46,446 bases of DNA from an uncultured Ruminococcus sp. (GTDB lineage: Bacteria > Bacillota > Clostridia > Oscillospirales > Acutalibacteraceae): assembly GCA_902762375.1 (NCBI GenBank), contig CACWNY010000016.1:1-46446 (forward strand), given 5' to 3'. The notes beneath the pieces were generated by a model that was not told where the DNA came from, ran no database searches, and worked only from the letters and a program-made list of their open reading frames with translations. This document shows, in pieces, positions 42,593 through 46,446 of the stretch (its first letter is position 1; every line of letters starts with the position of its first letter). The position numbers were made by a program, and so were the translations under genes.

Positions 42593-44182
42593 ATGAATAA
42601 CCAACAAGGAACTATTGACCAGATGTCGCAATTAGAAAATATTGCCCGTGTCAAGCAATTTATGCGTAAAGGGTCTATCAAAGTGATGATGGTCGTAGGT
42701 TTTATCCAAGCCATGCTGACAGCAGTATTATCTTTCAAGATAAGCGGATTTCTGAAAAACATTATGACGATTGTAGAAAAAAGCAGTACGGAATCAATAC
42801 CTGAAATATTCAGTACTGTGTTAGATATGTCTACAATAATCGGTCTTGTCTGTGCGGGAATTGGACTTATTTTTCCTGCAACATTGCTGATGATTATTAT
42901 GAAAGCCAACAGTGACGACCCTACTGTTATCGCAAAAGGTCCTGTAACTTTTCTTAAAATTATTGCCATTATTCAGCTTGTTTTGAATATCATCAGCGGA
43001 GTACTCACGCTTATTAGTGTCGTTTCCAGTATGAAAAATAGTGACGGAAGTTCGATAAGTGCTTTGGTCAGTAATGTTGCCACTGTTTTGATTTCCTGTT
43101 TTTATTATTACTGTCAGGTGAAGTTTATTTCTTCTGTCAGAACAGCTTGTGACGGTGTTACTTTATCCAGTGAAGGTGCTCAGGGTGTTGGTGTTTTCAA
43201 TGTTCTTGTTGCTATTGGAATGGGACTGATATTAATTGTCGTAATTATTATTATGGTCATTGTTACTTCATTTGCTAAAAGTGAACAATTAGCAAGTGAT
43301 AATTCCTATCTGGAATTTATCGAAGCAAGCGGTATGGATTTTATCAACTTCTTTTTTATAGTGATAACCGCATATATTATATTGAGTATGATATCTACTA
43401 TTGCCTATGCGATGACTGCTTTTGGTTACCGTGATATGGTTGTCGGTATGGTAAGAGAATCTTATGCTGCAGCACAAACTAAACATACCAGTAACCAGAG
43501 ATTAATGAAAACATACGGTGGCGGTACAATGTACAATTCCTATAACTATTCCAACAGTGGAACAGGTGTTCAGGACAACAGCCAAAACCACGAAGAGGTA
43601 TCAGTAATCCCTCCTGTACAAAACACAGTACCACCGCAAAGCGTACCATCTCAACAACCGCAGGTAGCTTTGAATAAACCGTCTGATAATATTCAGAATC
43701 CCTACACGAATATGCAAAGCGGTTCATTTACTCCGAACAATCCTTATGCAAATACACAAAACGAGTCTTTTGAAGGTAATTCTCAGTTTGACTATCAGCC
43801 TAATCAGGGTAATTCTCAGTTCGACTATCAGCCTAATCAGGGTAATTCCCAGTTCGACTATCAGCCTAATCAGGGTAATTCTCAGTTTGACTATCAGCCT
43901 AATCAGGGTAATTCTCAGTTTGACTATCAGCCTAATCAGGGTAATTCTCAGTTTCTAATCAGGGTAATTCTCAGTTCGACTATCAGCCTAATCAGGGTAA
44001 TTCTCAGTTTGACTATCAGCCTAATCAGGGTAATTCTCAGTTTGATTATTCCCCAAATCAAAGCAATTCACCGTTTGACTATCATGACCCGAATGAGGGT
44101 AACTCTCCTTTTGATTATCATCCCAACCAAAATCCTTACGGAAATGGACAATAATTTCCGATTTAGCACATTTGAACGGTGA
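42593..44182 (+). CDS. Multi-pass membrane protein with 11-residue tail repeats, frame broken in the repeat array
   Basis: ATG 42593 follows AGGAGAGG. About 270 residues hold four or five membrane segments (near 25-48, 78-102, 120-145, 200-228 and 242-268). A Gln/Pro/Asn-rich tail then has an 11-residue repeat QGNSQFDYQPN from 43775. At 43954 ten bases of one unit are missing, shifting the frame. As read, the protein ends in a nonsense hydrophobic tail at 44182. Restoring the frame would continue the repeat and end ...NPYGNGQ at 44154. No family is recognised. The tail is predicted disordered and aromatic-rich. Confidence 0.7.
   Translation: MNNQQGTIDQMSQLENIARVKQFMRKGSIKVMMVVGFIQAMLTAVLSFKISGFLKNIMTIVEKSSTESIPEIFSTVLDMSTIIGLVCAGIGLIFPATLLMIIMKANSDDPTVIAKGPVTFLKIIAIIQLVLNIISGVLTLISVVSSMKNSDGSSISALVSNVATVLISCFYYYCQVKFISSVRTACDGVTLSSEGAQGVGVFNVLVAIGMGLILIVVIIIMVIVTSFAKSEQLASDNSYLEFIEASGMDFINFFFIVITAYIILSMISTIAYAMTAFGYRDMVVGMVRESYAAAQTKHTSNQRLMKTYGGGTMYNSYNYSNSGTGVQDNSQNHEEVSVIPPVQNTVPPQSVPSQQPQVALNKPSDNIQNPYTNMQSGSFTPNNPYANTQNESFEGNSQFDYQPNQGNSQFDYQPNQGNSQFDYQPNQGNSQFDYQPNQGNSQFDYQPNQGNSQFLIRVILSSTISLIRVILSLTISLIRVILSLIIPQIKAIHRLTIMTRMRVTLLLIIIPTKILTEMDNNFRFSTFER
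43775..44145 (+). repeat. 33-bp tandem repeats encoding QGNSQFDYQPN units
   Basis: Units start at 43775, 43808, 43841, 43874, 43907, 43940, 43963, 43996 and 44029, followed by diverged units. Spacing is 33 bases except one of 23 (43940 to 43963), which is the frame-breaking deletion. Confidence 0.9.
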
Positions 44183-44207
44183 AATAAAACAAAATTCTGT
44201 TTTTGAT

Positions 44208-44260
44208 ACAAAAAGCAGCAAATAGAATCGCTGTCAGCGTAACTGTTTGCTGCTTTTTGT
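44208..44260 (+). terminator. Strong hairpin terminator between the two repeat-protein genes
   Basis: A perfect 15-bp stem ACAAAAAGCAGCAAA with its complement holds an inner CGCTG/CAGCG hairpin; a T-rich 3' arm completes it. It lies after both possible stops of the upstream gene. Confidence 0.75.
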
Positions 44261-44298
44261 GAATGATATAAATTTTATGGAGGTCAGTAAGTGTTATC

Positions 44299-46446
44299 AT
44301 GAGAGAAATTGATTTAAAAAAAATGAAAGACGAAATTATCAATGCTATAATGGAAGAAACAGCAGATAACCCGTCTATCGCGGAAAAAATTAATGCGAAA
44401 ATCGGTAAAATATTCGAGAAAAATACGGTTTTGACGGAAGAAAATTCCTATGAATCAGAAAATCAGAGTGATGATTTAAAAAATTCAGTGAATGAAGTGG
44501 AAGCATTCATGAGTAAGCTGAATTCAGGAACAAAAACATCATCTGAAACTATGTATACTATTCCTGAAGAACTTGTCGACGAAGAACCGAAAAAGAACAC
44601 CACTAGAAAACCCAGAACCCAAACAGCTACTACCGAAACAACCACTGATGGTGAAACAACTGAACCCAAAAAGAAAACCACCAGAAAACCCAGGACTCAA
44701 AAAGCTACTACCGAAACAACCACTGACGGTGAAACAACTGAACCCAAAAAGAAAACCACCAGAAAACCCAGAACCAAAAAAGTTGCCACCGAAACAACAA
44801 CTGATGGTGAAACAACTGAACCTAAAAAGAAAACCACCAGAAAACCCAGAACTAAAAAAGCACTTGCCGAAACACCAGTTGTTGAAACACCAGTTACTGA
44901 AACACCAGTTACTGAAACACCAATTACTGAAACACCAGTTACTGAAACACTAGTTACTGAAACACCAGTTGCTACAACAGAAGTAAATCCTGTTATCGAA
45001 AAAATTGCGGAAGTAATTACAAAACAGCCAACATCTCCTGTAGTACCTGAACAGAAAACAGAAACTGAAATAAAAATAGAACCTGAAGCAGAAATAAAAT
45101 CAGAAACTGAAACAGAAAAAGATGAAATGAATCTTAACAGTTATCTGGCGGATTTGACAAAAACGCAGGAACAACTCACTGAAAATCAATCTGATTCTGA
45201 AGAAAATGCTGAACCAGATGATGACTATTTTGAAGCACCTACTGTTCGGTTATCACCGTTTGACCAAAGAACAATGACCCCACCTACTGTTACCAGATAC
45301 ACCGACACAGCACCGCCGACGGTAACTCCCTATAAACCACCAACACCACCGACACCTCCAACACAACCTACCCCTCCTACAACAGCCAGATACGGTAACA
45401 CAACTCCTCCCACAACGACCAGATATGGTAACACAACTCCTTCCACAACAGCCAGATACGGCAATACAACTCCTCCCACAACAGCTAGATATGGCAATAC
45501 AACTCCTCCCACAACAGCCAGATACGGTAATACAACTGCTCCCACAACAGCCAGATACGGTAACACAACTTCTCCCACAACGGCTAGATACGGTAATACA
45601 ACTGCTCCCACAACAGCCAGATATGGTAACACAACTCCTTCTGCACCACCAGTCAACAGACCTGTAACTCCTTCTGCACCACCAATCAACAGACCTGTAA
45701 CTCCCCCTGCACCACCAGTCAACAGACCTGTAACTCCTCCCACACCCTCTCAAACACCTAATCTTGGAAACGGTTTGGTTTCTGCACACAAGCAATCCTC
45801 AGAACCTGTCAGAAAACAAAACCCTGTTGATTTAAGTAGCGTAATTATTGACGAAAATTGTACAGACCCTATCGGCGGTGTATTCGGATTGAATGACGAA
45901 AAACCTTTAACAGGCAGTTTCACACTTTCCGAACATTTGGAAGATACTTCACAAAAGAGTGTAGATGATTTAGATGTACCTCTTGAAGGTAGTTTTGATG
46001 TTGAACCTGCAAAGGTTACCGTAAGCGGTAAATTTGTAGAGAATACAAAACCTGTTGTTACTATGGCAAGTAGTCTGAACAATAATACTCCCCCCGCTAA
46101 ACCTACAGTACCTCCTACAGCTACCTATCAACCGCCCAAACCTGACAGTAACGGTCTGGTTTCCGCACACAAACAGTCCTCAGAACCTGCCAGAAAGCAG
46201 AATCCTGTTGATTTGACCAATGTTATTATTGATGAAACCCGTACAGACCCTATCGGCGGTGTATTCGGATTGGAAGATGAAAAACCTTTGACAGGAAGTT
46301 TCACACTTTCCGAACATTTGGAAGATACTTCACAAAAGAGTGTAGATGATTTAGATGTACCTCTTGAAGGTAGTTTTGATGTTGAACCCGCAAAATTTAC
46401 CGTAAGCGGTAAATTTGTAGAAAATACAAAACCTGTCGTGACTATG
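44299..46446 (+). CDS. Giant low-complexity multi-repeat protein, 3' end beyond the window
   Basis: The frame opens at ATG 44299 and stays open to the last base (716 codons). GGAGG lies 14 bases before the ATG, a long spacing. No signal peptide or membrane helix is seen. The layout is a charged N-terminus (1-95), four basic 26-residue units (KKKTTRKPRT core), seven ETPVT-type pentads and an acidic stretch (about 240-315). Next come eight 11-residue TARYGNTTPPT units, three NRPVTPSAPP units, and a 127-residue repeat (GLVSAHKQSSEP...ENTKPVVTM) present at least twice. No family is recognised. The basic units resemble histone H1-like tails, which is only a compositional likeness. Confidence 0.85.
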   Translation, partial: MREIDLKKMKDEIINAIMEETADNPSIAEKINAKIGKIFEKNTVLTEENSYESENQSDDLKNSVNEVEAFMSKLNSGTKTSSETMYTIPEELVDEEPKKNTTRKPRTQTATTETTTDGETTEPKKKTTRKPRTQKATTETTTDGETTEPKKKTTRKPRTKKVATETTTDGETTEPKKKTTRKPRTKKALAETPVVETPVTETPVTETPITETPVTETLVTETPVATTEVNPVIEKIAEVITKQPTSPVVPEQKTETEIKIEPEAEIKSETETEKDEMNLNSYLADLTKTQEQLTENQSDSEENAEPDDDYFEAPTVRLSPFDQRTMTPPTVTRYTDTAPPTVTPYKPPTPPTPPTQPTPPTTARYGNTTPPTTTRYGNTTPSTTARYGNTTPPTTARYGNTTPPTTARYGNTTAPTTARYGNTTSPTTARYGNTTAPTTARYGNTTPSAPPVNRPVTPSAPPINRPVTPPAPPVNRPVTPPTPSQTPNLGNGLVSAHKQSSEPVRKQNPVDLSSVIIDENCTDPIGGVFGLNDEKPLTGSFTLSEHLEDTSQKSVDDLDVPLEGSFDVEPAKVTVSGKFVENTKPVVTMASSLNNNTPPAKPTVPPTATYQPPKPDSNGLVSAHKQSSEPARKQNPVDLTNVIIDETRTDPIGGVFGLEDEKPLTGSFTLSEHLEDTSQKSVDDLDVPLEGSFDVEPAKFTVSGKFVENTKPVVTM
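44590..44870 (+). repeat. 78-bp tandem repeat (four basic KKKTTRKPRT units)
   Basis: The AAAAAG starts at 44590, 44668, 44746 and 44824 are exactly 78 bases apart. Each unit encodes a lysine/arginine core followed by a Thr/Glu-rich spacer (TTETTTDGETTEP). Confidence 0.9.
45382..45648 (+). repeat. 33-bp tandem repeat (eight TARYGNTTPPT units)
   Basis: Near-identical 33-base units encode TARYGNTT plus a variable three-residue PPT, PST, APT or SPT. The period is the same 33 bases as the unrelated repeat in the upstream gene. Confidence 0.9.
45772..46446 (+). repeat. 381-bp repeat (127 residues), second copy truncated by window edge
   Basis: Copy 1 starts at GGTTTGGTTTCTGCACAC (about 45772) and copy 2 at the matching site about 46153. 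The region ending DDLDVPLEGSFDVEPA is nearly identical at DNA level, implying recent duplication. Further copies may follow outside the window. Confidence 0.9.

Noticed and set aside
43775..45648. CRISPR array
   Set aside because: The 33-bp repeats are contiguous, with no unique spacers, and stay in frame within coding sequence, apart from the one 10-bp deletion.
45253..45795. 180-codon minus frame rich in Cys, Gly and Arg
   Set aside because: It is the antisense translation of the TARYGNTTPPT repeats; the repetitive product reflects the real plus-strand gene.

Overview
The window looks like a chromosomal segment from a low-GC, anaerobic Gram-positive bacterium of the class Clostridia, most like Ruminococcus or another Oscillospiraceae. 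The grounds are a pyruvate:ferredoxin oxidoreductase, a dockerin-bearing protein, a SpoVM-like sporulation peptide, a Gram-positive style type IV pilus operon, Noc/ParB, RqcH, an FtsEX-M23 module, AGGAGG ribosome binding sites, frequent TTG starts and TTGACA/TATAAT promoters. No rRNA or complete phylogenetic marker is present, so genus is an inference.

Layout. 1-3.5 kb: the 5' tip of a zinc-ribbon-like gene, noc/parB and rqcH, all on minus. 3.8-17.7 kb: one long minus-strand type IV pilus locus. In transcription order it holds a structured leader, two major-type pilins, a PilM-PilN fusion, PilO, prepilin peptidase, PilB, PilT, PilC and three minor pilin-like proteins, one of 850 residues. 17.9-18.3 kb: IS200/IS605-like end remnants around a strong promoter. 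18.3-20.6 kb: a lipoprotein acetolactate decarboxylase, Hsp33, and abutting tRNA-Gln and tRNA-Pro genes. 21.2-24.5 kb (plus): a CLC transporter of possible fluoride type, a membrane-anchored FHA protein, a patatin phospholipase and a DUF4250 peptide. 24.8-30.6 kb: phosphoglucomutase, a lipoprotein, an FAD oxidoreductase and a D,D-carboxypeptidase. 31.2-35.8 kb (plus): a PucR/CdaR regulator, then ftsE-ftsX-M23 hydrolase and a small membrane protein. 36.0-37.8 kb (minus): a dockerin/propeller-like anchored protein, a 52-residue membrane peptide and a 30-residue SpoVM-like peptide. 38.4-42.0 kb: PFOR. 42.6-46.4 kb: two adjacent low-complexity repeat proteins. The first has a frame break inside an 11-residue repeat array. 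The second is a very long multi-repeat protein that runs off the window.

Nearly every sizeable intergenic gap carries one or two copies of a mosaic element built from GC-rich hairpins (CAAGGGGC/GCCCCTTG, TTAAGGGC/GCCCTTAA, sometimes CGGGGAC/GTCCCCG) and a GTCCAC...CAAAAAGTGG-type hairpin. At least three copies are full-length elements of about 226-250 bp with related inverted ends. One has an 8-bp target duplication and supplies the stop codon of rqcH. This family is the strongest genome-scale signal in the window. The most interesting protein-level candidates are the tandem low-complexity repeat proteins at the right end and the unrecognised long leader in front of the pilin operon.
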